This document shows, piece after piece, positions 48,136 through 55,036 of a DNA stretch of 55,183 bases (position 1 is its first letter; each line of letters begins with the position of its first letter). The notes under the pieces are model-generated. The model saw nothing but the letters and a program-made list of their open reading frames with translations. It was not told where the DNA came from and searched no databases. The translations under genes were made by a program, and so were the position numbers. The DNA is from JAWVYT01 sp046483065 (lineage in GTDB: Bacteria > Gemmatimonadota > Gemmatimonadetes > Longimicrobiales > RSA9), in the NCBI GenBank assembly GCA_046483065.1, contig JAWODW010000108.1, positions 1-55,183 on the forward strand, written 5' to 3'.

Positions 48136-48234
48136 GGGGGACTTTCCTACACATATCGTAGTGAATCCCCCAAACAATGATCGTTCGATCCGGATGTTTG
48201 GGGATTTTCATACACATATCGTAGGAAATCCCCC
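48136..48234 (+). repeat. cluster of three overlapping palindromes
   Basis: Palindrome 1 (48136-48171) pairs GGGGGACTTTCCTAC with GTAGTGAATCCCCC around the loop ACATATC. Palindrome 3 (48200-48233) pairs GGGGATTTTCATAC with GTAGGAAATCCCC around the same loop sequence. Palindrome 2 (CCCCCAAACA at 48167 with TGTTTGGGG ending 48203) overlaps both and contains an inner ATCG-TT-CGAT. Together 1 and 3 are copies of one 34-bp element spaced 28 bp apart. This lies in the 730-bp gap between cysS and the HMG-CoA synthase gene; 48235-48600 holds nothing I can identify. Confidence 0.7.
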
Positions 48235-48629
48235 ACGCTTCCGTTGACGACCCCGCTGTTTGGGGGGTTCTCCCGTCCCAGCCGACGACGCGCGGGGCTT
48301 CCCGGTCTCCCGTCTCCCGCTCCCCGGTCCCCCGGATTTCGCCCCCCGTTTCCGCCGGTCACGAGGTCCCCCAGTCCCGACGTACGGGGTCAGCGACGCG
48401 GCCGGTCGCTCCCCCCTGAACCCGACTCCGCCGCGAACTCCACCCCTCATCACCCCACCCCGAGCCCGACCCCGAGCCCCACGGATGGCGTCCTTCCCCA
48501 CCAACCGCGACGGGGAATTCCCGACTTGACGCCTCCCCGCCGGCGTCAGAGGTTGAGGACCAACGACCGGGTGCCCGTACCCCTACCCACGGCCCCGGCA
48601 TTCGCCTCTAACCCCTTTGGAGGCTGGCC

Positions 48630-49676
48630 ATGGCAGGCATCGTAGGCTATGGCGCGTACATCCCGCGCAACCGTATCCGTACGGACGAGATCGCCCATCA
48701 GTGGGGCAAGGATCCCGAATCCATGCGGAACGGCCTGAAGCTCGAGGAGAAGTCCGTTCCCGGGCTGGATGAAGATACCATCACCATCTCCGTGACGGCG
48801 GGCCGGGCGGCGCTGAAGCGCGCCGGGATCGATCCCCAGCGCGTCGGCGCGCTCTACATAGGCTCGGAATCCCACCCGTACGCCGTGAAGCCCAGCGGCA
48901 CCGTCGCCATCGAAGCGCTCGGCATCGGCCCGGAGATCCACGTGGCCGACTTCGAGTTCGCGTGCAAGGCGGGCACGGAGGCCATGTTCGTGGCGCTGGG
49001 GCTGGTGGAGTCCGGGCGGATGGACTACGCCATGGGGATCGGCGCCGACACGTCGCAGGGTGCGCCCAGCGACGCGCTGGAGTACTCGGCGTCGGCGGGC
49101 GGCACCGCCTACATCTTCGGCCGCGACAACCTCCTGGCCGAGGTGGTGGACGCGGTGAGCTACACCACCGACACGCCGGACTTCTGGCGCAGGGAAGGGG
49201 AGTTCTACCCCCGGCACGGCGGCCGCTTCACGGGCGACCCCGCGTACTTCAAGCACGTGCTCAGCGCCACGCGGATGATGCTCGACCGCACGGAGCTCGA
49301 GCCGTCCGACTTCCGGTTCGCCGTCTTCCACATGCCGAACGGGAAGTTCCCGCTCCGGGCGGGGAAGACCCTCGGGTTCACCATGGAGCAGATGAAGCCC
49401 GGCTGGATCGTGCCCACCATGGGCAACACCTACTCCGGCAGCTCGCCCACGGGGCTGGCCGCCGCGCTGGACGAGGCGGACCCCGGCGACCTGATCCTCA
49501 TCACGTCGTTCGGCTCCGGCGCGGGCAGCGACTCGTTCGTTTTCCGGGCCACGGAGCGGCTTCTCGAGGTCCGGGACAAAGCGCCCACAGTGCGCGCCAT
49601 GCTCGACGCGGATCACCGGTACCTGACGTACGGCGAGTACGTGAAGTACCGTGAGAAGATCCGCATGAACGACTAG
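48630..49676 (+). CDS. archaeal-type hydroxymethylglutaryl-CoA synthase
   Basis: A 348-residue thiolase-fold enzyme of the short HMG-CoA synthase clade typical of archaea. It condenses acetyl-CoA with acetoacetyl-CoA. The active-site Cys lies in VADFEFACKAGTEAM, the His in FRFAVFHMPNGKFP, and GIGADTSQGAPSDALEYSASAGGTAYIFG is characteristic. ATG 48630 has GGAGG six bases upstream. The following thiolase and DUF35 genes form the same trio found in archaea. Confidence 0.9.
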   Translation: MAGIVGYGAYIPRNRIRTDEIAHQWGKDPESMRNGLKLEEKSVPGLDEDTITISVTAGRAALKRAGIDPQRVGALYIGSESHPYAVKPSGTVAIEALGIGPEIHVADFEFACKAGTEAMFVALGLVESGRMDYAMGIGADTSQGAPSDALEYSASAGGTAYIFGRDNLLAEVVDAVSYTTDTPDFWRREGEFYPRHGGRFTGDPAYFKHVLSATRMMLDRTELEPSDFRFAVFHMPNGKFPLRAGKTLGFTMEQMKPGWIVPTMGNTYSGSSPTGLAAALDEADPGDLILITSFGSGAGSDSFVFRATERLLEVRDKAPTVRAMLDADHRYLTYGEYVKYREKIRMND

Positions 49677-49692
49677 CCGGAGGGAGACTGAT

Positions 49693-50841
49693 ATGCGTGA
49701 AGTAGCGATTGTCGGGGCGGGGATGACGCCCTTCGGAGAGCTCTGGGAGTCGAGTCTGCGGCAGATGTTCGCCGACGCGGCCATGGAGGCGCTGGCCGCC
49801 GCCGGCGCCGACCACCTGGACGCCATCTACGTCGGCAACATGTCCGGCGGCCAGTTCGTGGGCCAGGAGCACCTCGGGCCCATGATGGCCGAGCAGATCG
49901 GGATGAGCGGCGTGCCGGCCATGCGCATCGAGAGCGCGTGCGCGTCCGGTGGGATGGCGCTCCGGATGGCCTACCTCGACGTGGCATCGGGCCAGAGCGA
50001 CATGGTCCTCGCCGCCGGCGTCGAGAAGATGACCGACGGCGCCGACGTGACCAACGTCCTGGCCACCGCCGCCGACCAGGAGTACGAGGTCTACCACGGG
50101 ATCACCTTCCCGGGGCTCTACGCCATGATGGCCCGGGCCCACATGGAGCAGCACGGCACCACCCTCGAGGACATGGCGTGGGTGGCGGTGAAGAACCACC
50201 GGCACGGCGCGCTCAACCCCAAGGCCCAGTACCGGAAGGAGGTCACCGTCGACCAGGTCCTGGGCTCCGCCGCCGTGGCCGACCCGCTGCGGCTGCTCAA
50301 CTGCTCGCCCGTGAGCGACGGCGCCGCCGCCGTCCTCGTGGTACCTCTCGACCGGGCCGGCGAGTTCACCGACGCGCCCGTCCAGATCATCGGGAGCGGC
50401 GCGGCCACGGCGCCCATGGCGCTGGCCGACCGGGCCGACCTGACCCGCCTCGACGCCGTCCGCCAGTCGGCGGAGCGCGCTTACGAGGCCGCCGGGATCG
50501 GGCCCACCGACATCGACCTGGCCGAGGTCCACGACTGCTTCTCCAACGCCGAGATCATGTGCATCGAGGCCATGGGGCTCACCGGGGATGCCAACCCGGC
50601 CCAGGCCGCCGAGTCCGGCTACACGGCACTCGGCGGGACCCGCCCGGTCAATACCAGCGGCGGGCTCAAGGCCAAGGGCCACCCGGTGGGCGCCACCGGC
50701 ATCGCACAGGCCATCGAGATCTTCGAGCAGCTCCGGGGCGAGGCCGGCGACCGACAGGTCACCGACGCCCGCATAGGCGCCGCCCAGAACATGGGCGGGT
50801 CCGGAGCCAGCTCCGTCGTCCACGTCTTCCGGAGGGTGTAG
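49693..50841 (+). CDS. thiolase (archaeal-type acetoacetyl-CoA thiolase)
   Basis: A 382-residue thiolase of the SCP-x/archaeal branch. The nucleophile Cys is in IESACASGGMALRMAY; the base His is in GGLKAKGHPVGATG; VHDCFSNAEIMCIEAMGL and AQNMGGSGASSVVHVF fit this branch rather than the FadA/PhaA type. It would make acetoacetyl-CoA and pass it to the synthase encoded upstream. ATG 49693 is preceded by GGAGGGAG. The DUF35 gene starts three bases after its stop. Confidence 0.9.
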   Translation: MREVAIVGAGMTPFGELWESSLRQMFADAAMEALAAAGADHLDAIYVGNMSGGQFVGQEHLGPMMAEQIGMSGVPAMRIESACASGGMALRMAYLDVASGQSDMVLAAGVEKMTDGADVTNVLATAADQEYEVYHGITFPGLYAMMARAHMEQHGTTLEDMAWVAVKNHRHGALNPKAQYRKEVTVDQVLGSAAVADPLRLLNCSPVSDGAAAVLVVPLDRAGEFTDAPVQIIGSGAATAPMALADRADLTRLDAVRQSAERAYEAAGIGPTDIDLAEVHDCFSNAEIMCIEAMGLTGDANPAQAAESGYTALGGTRPVNTSGGLKAKGHPVGATGIAQAIEIFEQLRGEAGDRQVTDARIGAAQNMGGSGASSVVHVFRRV

Positions 50842-50843
50842 CC

Positions 50844-51239
50844 ATGCCGAGTCCGCGCTACTGGAGAGAGGTCCCCGCACGCTACCGGCTCGAGGGCAGC
50901 CGGTGCGCCGAGTGTAGCCATCTGGCCTACCCGGCCCGAACGGTCTGCCCGGCGTGCCGCAGCACCGCCATGGAGCCCGTGCAGCTCACGCCACACGGGA
51001 AGGTGGTCACGTCCACCGTGATCCACGTCCCGCCCGACGACCTGGCCGACCAGGCGCCCTACGCCATGGCCATCGTCGAGACGGATGATGGCGTCCGCAC
51101 CATGGTCCAGGTGGTGGACTGCGACCCTGACACCGTGCTGCCGGGGATGGAGATCGACCTGGAGTTCCGGCGGATCCGTGCCGAAGGCCACGCCGGGATC
51201 CTCTGTTACGGCCACAAGGCCGTGCCCGCCGGGAGGTGA
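50844..51239 (+). CDS. Zn-ribbon/OB-fold DUF35 protein
   Basis: A 131-residue protein with an N-terminal helix (SPRYWREVPARYRLEGSRC), a zinc ribbon (CAEC ... CPAC) and an OB-fold (GKVVTSTVIHVPPDDL, YAMAIVETDDGVRTMVQVVD, MEIDLEFRRI). In archaea the DUF35 subunit bridges the thiolase and HMG-CoA synthase and holds the shared CoA site, and this gene's position directly after both fits that role. ATG 50844 is preceded by GGAGG. Confidence 0.92.
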   Translation: MPSPRYWREVPARYRLEGSRCAECSHLAYPARTVCPACRSTAMEPVQLTPHGKVVTSTVIHVPPDDLADQAPYAMAIVETDDGVRTMVQVVDCDPDTVLPGMEIDLEFRRIRAEGHAGILCYGHKAVPAGR

Positions 51240-51418
51240 CCGTGCCCGAAGTCCGCGTGAAGGCGAAGGTCAGCGAGGAGCATTTCCGCGCCTACCAGGC
51301 CGAGGCCCGCCGCCGCGGTGTGCCCGTCGAGCAGCTCGTCCAGCACACCGTGAACTGCCTCCTCGAGGAGCTCGAGCGGGAAGAGGCCGAGTGCCCGGAG
51401 GCGACCACCGTCAGCTAG
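51236..51418 (+). CDS. small protein, possible ribbon-helix-helix type
   Basis: A 60-residue protein that overlaps the DUF35 stop (GTGA). It has a strand-like start (VPEVRVKAKVSEEHF), then two helices (RAYQAEARRRGVPVEQLVQHTVNCLLEELERE), a pattern compatible with small ribbon-helix-helix DNA-binding proteins, but no family match is certain. It may begin at GTG 51236 or GTG 51242. Being last in the HMG-CoA synthase operon it could be a regulator; that is conjecture. Confidence 0.5.
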   Translation: MTVPEVRVKAKVSEEHFRAYQAEARRRGVPVEQLVQHTVNCLLEELEREEAECPEATTVS

Positions 51419-51436
51419 GTCGGCAGGGTGCGGTGC

Positions 51437-51464
51437 TTGCAGCAACCTTCACCCACGATATCCG
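51437..51464 (+). promoter_or_regulatory. candidate promoter of the DUF305 gene
   Basis: TTGCAG (51437-51442) and TATCCG (51459-51464) with a 16-bp spacer lie 24 bp before the ATG at 51488. Confidence 0.3.
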
Positions 51465-51487
51465 TGCAAACCGAAAGGCAGGGAATC

Positions 51488-52057
51488 ATGGGCTCCAGCA
51501 TTGAAGGTCGTGGGAGCGTCGAGCGCTCCGCAGAAGGCCAGGCGAGCTACGGCAGGTTCTTCGCTATGATCGCGACCGCCATGGTCGCGATGTTCGTCCT
51601 CATGTATGTCCATTCGTATCAGATCATCGAGCATGCGTGGTTCAGCGAGACCCGGCTGTTCATGACTCTGATCATGGGCGGGGCGATGATGGTGATCATG
51701 CTCGCGTTCATGCTGGGCATGTACCGGAACCGGACGGCCAACGGCCTCATCTTCATCGGCGCCATCGTCCTGCTGGCGGCCAGCGTATGGCTGGTCCGCA
51801 GCCAGGCGACGGTCACCGGCATCGACTACATGGAGGGCATGATCCCACATCACTCCATCGCGATTCTGACCAGCGAGCGCGCCCGGATCCAGGATGTCCG
51901 CGTCCGCGAGCTCGCCGACGAGATCATCGCGGCCCAGCGCCGCGAGATCAAAGAGATGGAATGGCTCATCGCCGATGTGAGGGCTAATGGCGAAGCGACC
52001 ACCGCCGCCGAGGCGGAGGCCCGACCGGTCCCGGACTTCTCCGGCACCCCCGAGTAA
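51488..52057 (+). CDS. DUF305 domain-containing membrane protein
   Basis: A 189-residue protein with three membrane segments (FAMIATAMVAMFVLMYVHSY, LFMTLIMGGAMMVIMLAFMLGMY, GLIFIGAIVLLAASVWLV) followed by a DUF305 domain on the outside: YMEGMIPHHSIAILTSERA and ELADEIIAAQRREIKEMEWLIAD. The M-x-x-HH motif and H/M-rich ferritin-like helices are typical, and members are often near copper or metal-stress genes. Metal handling is only a family guess. ATG 51488 has a weak GGCAGGGA ribosome site. Confidence 0.87.
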   Translation: MGSSIEGRGSVERSAEGQASYGRFFAMIATAMVAMFVLMYVHSYQIIEHAWFSETRLFMTLIMGGAMMVIMLAFMLGMYRNRTANGLIFIGAIVLLAASVWLVRSQATVTGIDYMEGMIPHHSIAILTSERARIQDVRVRELADEIIAAQRREIKEMEWLIADVRANGEATTAAEAEARPVPDFSGTPE

Positions 52058-52143
52058 GGACGGGGTCATGGCGGCAGACCGCGTGAGGGGTGCGCGGCAT
52101 GTGGCGGTCCGCGTCTGCCTGCCTATACGATCCCGCCCGGGTC

Positions 52144-52149
52144 TATTAT
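52144..52149 (+). promoter_or_regulatory. candidate -10 box for tRNA-Thr(TGT)
   Basis: TATTAT lies 16 bases before the mature tRNA 5' end; the -35 region is weak. Confidence 0.3.
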
Positions 52150-52165
52150 CTTGGGCCCGGCATCC

Positions 52166-52237
52166 GCTGACGTAGCTCAACGGAAGAGCACCTGATTTGT
52201 AATCAGGCGGTTGGGGGTTCGACTCCCCCCGTCAGCT
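52166..52237 (+). tRNA. tRNA-Thr (anticodon TGT)
   Basis: A complete cloverleaf: acceptor GCTGACG pairs with CGTCAGC, D arm GCTCAACGGAAGAGC, anticodon stem CCTGA/TCAGG with loop TTTGTAA (TGT), T arm GGGGGTTCGACTCCCCC. CCA is not encoded. Confidence 0.95.
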
Positions 52238-52261
52238 CTGACAATCTCCGTCACGCTCCGC

Positions 52262-52290
52262 TTGCCCCGAGCAGGTCGGTGCCGTAATCT
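52262..52290 (+). promoter_or_regulatory. candidate promoter of the barrel-protein gene
   Basis: TTGCCC (52262-52267) and TAATCT (52285-52290) with a 17-bp spacer lie 46 bp before the ATG at 52337, so the gene between the two tRNAs can be transcribed on its own. Confidence 0.4.
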
Positions 52291-52336
52291 CCAATCCGTA
52301 TCTGGAACCCTCCGGATGACCTCACAAAGGAGAGAC

Positions 52337-52861
52337 ATGAAGAGACTTCTGATCGCGGCGTTCGCCGTGCTGATGGCCGGCGCGCTCGCCCAGCCCGCTC
52401 AGGCGCAGGTCCAGTTTGGTGCCCAGGCCAACTACGCCGACGACTTCGACTTCGGGATCGGCGCCCGGGCACAGTTCGACCTCGGCTCCATGTTCGAGCT
52501 CGAAGGGGCCATGGCCAGCCTGAAGGGTGTCGTCAGCGGCGACTTCTACTTCCCCGATTGCGGCGACCTCGACTGCTCCTACATGGAGATCAACGGGAAC
52601 GCGCTCTATCCCATCGAGATGGAGGGTGACCTGGCGCCCTACGTCGGGGGCGGACTCAACATCGCCCGGTTCTCGGCGGATTATACGGATCCCTTCTCAG
52701 GGACCACGAGCTCGAGCTCCGATACCGATGTCGGGCTGAACGCCCTCGGGGGCGCCAACTTCGACCTCGGCTCCATGGCGGCCTTCGCCGAGGCCAAGAT
52801 CGAGCTCGGCGGCGGCGAGCAGTTCGTGCTGACGTTCGGCGTGCTCTTCGGCGGTGACTGA
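52337..52861 (+). CDS. outer-membrane beta-barrel protein, opacity-type
   Basis: A 174-residue protein with a signal peptide (KRLLIAAFAVLMAGALAQPAQAQ) and alternating strands: QFGAQANYADDFDFGIGARAQFD, FELEGAMAS, LAPYVGGGLNIARFSADY, FVLTFGVLFGGD. The pattern fits a small eight-stranded barrel of the OmpA/opacity kind. Two Cys in PDCGDLDC may form a disulfide loop. ATG 52337 is preceded by AAAGGAGA. It lies between tRNA-Thr and tRNA-Gly, an unusual place, and a strong hairpin follows. Confidence 0.75.
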   Translation: MKRLLIAAFAVLMAGALAQPAQAQVQFGAQANYADDFDFGIGARAQFDLGSMFELEGAMASLKGVVSGDFYFPDCGDLDCSYMEINGNALYPIEMEGDLAPYVGGGLNIARFSADYTDPFSGTTSSSSDTDVGLNALGGANFDLGSMAAFAEAKIELGGGEQFVLTFGVLFGGD

Positions 52862-52887
52862 GCCCCACGGGCCGTTCTGCAGCACAC

Positions 52888-52921
52888 GACGCCCCGCCCG
52901 GCGACCGGCCGGCGGGGCGTC
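52888..52921 (+). terminator. hairpin after the barrel-protein gene
   Basis: GACGCCCCGCC (52888-52898) pairs perfectly with GGCGGGGCGTC (52911-52921), loop 12 nt, 27 bp after the stop. No T run follows. Confidence 0.55.
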
Positions 52922-52975
52922 CGTGCATCGCGGAGCCCGGGGGCCGGCCCCCTGTACCCCATCCACCCTTTCGGT

Positions 52976-52981
52976 TATTAT
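52976..52981 (+). promoter_or_regulatory. candidate -10 box for tRNA-Gly(TCC)
   Basis: TATTAT, the same hexamer as before tRNA-Thr(TGT), lies 28 bases before the tRNA 5' end; the -35 region is weak. Confidence 0.25.
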
Positions 52982-53009
52982 CGACGCCGGTCGCGATCGC
53001 GGCCGCTTC

Positions 53010-53083
53010 GCGGGAGTAGCTCAGTTGGCTAGAGCATCAGCCTTCCAAGCTGAGGGTCGCGGGTTCGAGTCCCGTCTCCCGCT
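53010..53083 (+). tRNA. tRNA-Gly (anticodon TCC)
   Basis: Complete cloverleaf: acceptor GCGGGAG pairs with CTCCCGC, D arm GCTCAGTTGGCTAGAGC, anticodon stem TCAGC/GCTGA with loop CTTCCAA (TCC), T arm CGGGTTCGAGTCCCG. CCA is not encoded. Confidence 0.95.
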
Positions 53084-53207
53084 CTGAGAATAGCCCATGG
53101 TGGGGCCGGTGGTTCCGGTGCCACCATGGGCTTTTCCGCCGTGGGCTTGTCTCCGAGCCCCGCGTGACCGTGCTTCGTGCCGGTGCGCGCCCCCCCGCCG
53201 ATCCCGG

Positions 53208-54056
53208 CTACCACGCCCGCCCGCACAGTTCCGCCAGCGCCGCCTGGTCGGCTGCCGTCAACCGCACGGGGAACGCATCCTCCCGCTCTCGGTACGTCGC
53301 CGCCATGAGCGCGTTCGGGTCGTCCACGTGCCCGAGGCCCAGGGCGTGGCCCAGCTCGTGGCTGAGCACCAGCACCAGGGCCTCGTACCGATCGGCCACG
53401 GCCACGGTCAGCACCCGGTCCACCCGCATGACGCGGCCGCCCAGCGTCCTGCGCTCGGATCGCAGGTCGCCGGCGGTGACCCCCTCCGCTCCGCTCGCCC
53501 GCAGCGTCTCCAGCGCGTCGTTGTAGCGCGCCACCGTGCGGTTGTACTGCTGCACGGCCAGGTTGTACCGGTCCACCGCGCTCCGGTACGCCGCCGCACT
53601 GGCCGGCGTGGCTTCCCGCTCGTGGTGAACGCGACGCTCCTCCACCCGGCCCTCCAGCCGGGCCAGCAGCGATTCCAGCCCGGCGACCTCGCTGTCCAGC
53701 GTCTCCAGGTCGGCCTCCCGCTCCCTGCGCTCCTCCATGGACCTCTGCCGCTCGTCGTAGACCAGGTCGATGGCCATGCTGCCCGCCGTGTCCCGCCGGA
53801 AGAGCTGCCGGCCCGCCGCTTCCTCCCACACCCCGGCCGCCGCCTCCACCGCCTCCCGGAGCTCCGAAGAACCCACGCCGAAGCGCGGGTCCACCGACCG
53901 GATGTGCCAGGCCAAGGGCTGCCGGCACGGGTCCAGCGTCTCGGTGGGGCCGCCCGCCCGCTCCAGCAGGCCCGGCCGGACGAAGAGGACGAAACCCGCC
54001 AGGACCACGAGCGCCGGGACCAGCAGGCGCACAGGCCGGAAAGACGTTGATGGCAT
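53208..54056 (-). CDS. secreted matrixin-type zinc metalloprotease
   Basis: A 282-residue protein with an N-terminal signal or anchor segment (RLLVPALVVLAGFVLFV). A first part has peptidase-M10-like WHIRSVDPRFGVGSSELREAV. A long coiled coil follows (about residues 100-200, EERREREADLETLDSEVAGLESLLARL and Tyr-rich helices). The catalytic motif HELGHALGLGHVDDPNALM is at the C-terminal end, with zinc ligands HExxHxxGxxH and the Met-turn-like NALM. A coiled coil splitting the matrixin fold is unusual. It is read against the tRNA-tuf direction, and its coding DNA lies between tRNA-Gly and tRNA-Thr. Confidence 0.82.
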   Translation of the reverse strand: MPSTSFRPVRLLVPALVVLAGFVLFVRPGLLERAGGPTETLDPCRQPLAWHIRSVDPRFGVGSSELREAVEAAAGVWEEAAGRQLFRRDTAGSMAIDLVYDERQRSMEERREREADLETLDSEVAGLESLLARLEGRVEERRVHHEREATPASAAAYRSAVDRYNLAVQQYNRTVARYNDALETLRASGAEGVTAGDLRSERRTLGGRVMRVDRVLTVAVADRYEALVLVLSHELGHALGLGHVDDPNALMAATYREREDAFPVRLTAADQAALAELCGRAW

Positions 54057-54177
54057 GACCGTCGACCGTTCGAACCAGGTGTGTCGGGGATACCGGAGTG
54101 TAAGCCCCGGGTGCGCCACGGGACAGCGGCGTTACATTGCGGCTCGAGCCCGGCAGGCCTTCACTCGCGTACCCGGC

Positions 54178-54624
54178 ATGCACCGCGACCCCGAATCCGG
54201 ACCGACACCCGAAGCCCGCGGCGGCCGCGTCCCCCGCTGGCCCTTCGCCGTCCTCGCCTACCTCTTCACCGGCCTCGCCCTCGTGGGTGTGGTGGTACCC
54301 GGCCTCCCGACCTTCCCGTTCCTGCTCCTGGCCGCATGGGCTGCCGCACGGGGCTCGAAGCGGCTCCACGACTGGCTCTATGACCACCCCCGCTTCGGCG
54401 CCGCACTCATCGAGTGGGAGCAGGAGCGCGCCGTGTCGCGACGCTCGAAGACCCTCGCCGTCGCGCTCATGGCACTCAGCTGGCTCATCATGGTCTGGCG
54501 AGTCGACAACATCTGGGTGCCCGTCGGGCTCGCCGCGCTCTTCCTGGTGGTGGGCACCTACGTGGTGACCCGGCCGGAGCCGTCCGCATCGGGGCACCCC
54601 ACACGCCACCAGAAAGAGGCCTGA
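54178..54624 (+). CDS. YbaN family (DUF454) membrane protein
   Basis: A 148-residue protein with three membrane segments. The DUF454 signature is clear: GLALVGVVVPGLPTFPFLLLAAWAAARGSKRLHDWLYDHPRFG, then IEWEQERAVSRRSKTLAVALMALSW. No function is known for the family. ATG 54178 is the first methionine before the domain. It lies between the metalloprotease gene (divergent) and the promoter of the tRNA-Thr/tuf unit. Confidence 0.9.
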   Translation: MHRDPESGPTPEARGGRVPRWPFAVLAYLFTGLALVGVVVPGLPTFPFLLLAAWAAARGSKRLHDWLYDHPRFGAALIEWEQERAVSRRSKTLAVALMALSWLIMVWRVDNIWVPVGLAALFLVVGTYVVTRPEPSASGHPTRHQKEA

Positions 54625-54681
54625 AATCCCGGCCTTTCTGCAGCACGGAACCTCGCTCCCCGGGCGCGCTCCCCGGGGCGG

Positions 54682-54710
54682 TTGACACCCCAGGAGTTGA
54701 CATGTATACT
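54682..54710 (+). promoter_or_regulatory. strong sigma-70-type promoter of the tRNA-Thr(GGT)-tuf unit
   Basis: A perfect TTGACA (54682-54687) and TATACT (54705-54710) are spaced by exactly 17 bp. It is the closest match to the bacterial consensus I found in the window. Transcription would start near 54717, 138 bp before the tRNA, and probably runs on into tuf. Confidence 0.75.
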
Positions 54711-54854
54711 ATCGGTCTGTTTCCACGACCGGGTAGCACGCCCGGTTCCGCTGCCCTCGGCACTGCCGGGGTGCAGCCTGCGGACGCGCTGCGGCGGATC
54801 GCCGCGACGCGTCCGTGATTGCGAAGGACCGAAGTGGAGCAGGCGCGCACAATC

Positions 54855-54926
54855 GCTCGCGTAGCTCAGGGGTAGAGCGCTTCCTTGGTAAGGAAGAGGT
54901 CCCGGGTTCAAATCCCGGCGCGAGCT
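54855..54926 (+). tRNA. tRNA-Thr (anticodon GGT)
   Basis: Complete cloverleaf: acceptor GCTCGCG pairs with CGCGAGC, D arm GCTCAGGGGTAGAGC, anticodon stem CTTCC/GGAAG with loop TTGGTAA (GGT), T arm CCGGGTTCAAATCCCGG. CCA is not encoded. It lies 110 bp before tuf. Confidence 0.95.
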
Positions 54927-55036
54927 CGTTAGCTGAAGCAGGAGGGGTGGGCCGGCGGCCGAGGGTCGGACGCCGGCCATCGGTCGCTCCGACCCGTAAC
55001 CAGACACCGTACCGTACAGCACGTCGAGGACGAGAC

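Noticed and set aside
48136..48234. two-repeat CRISPR-like layout (34-bp repeats, 28-bp spacer)
   Set aside because: The repeats are themselves palindromic, only two copies exist, the spacer is part of another palindrome, and no cas gene is present.
52862..53009. search for a missing tRNA-Tyr between the tRNAs
   Set aside because: No GTA anticodon arm or T arm could be folded; the region holds a terminator-like hairpin and a -10-like box.
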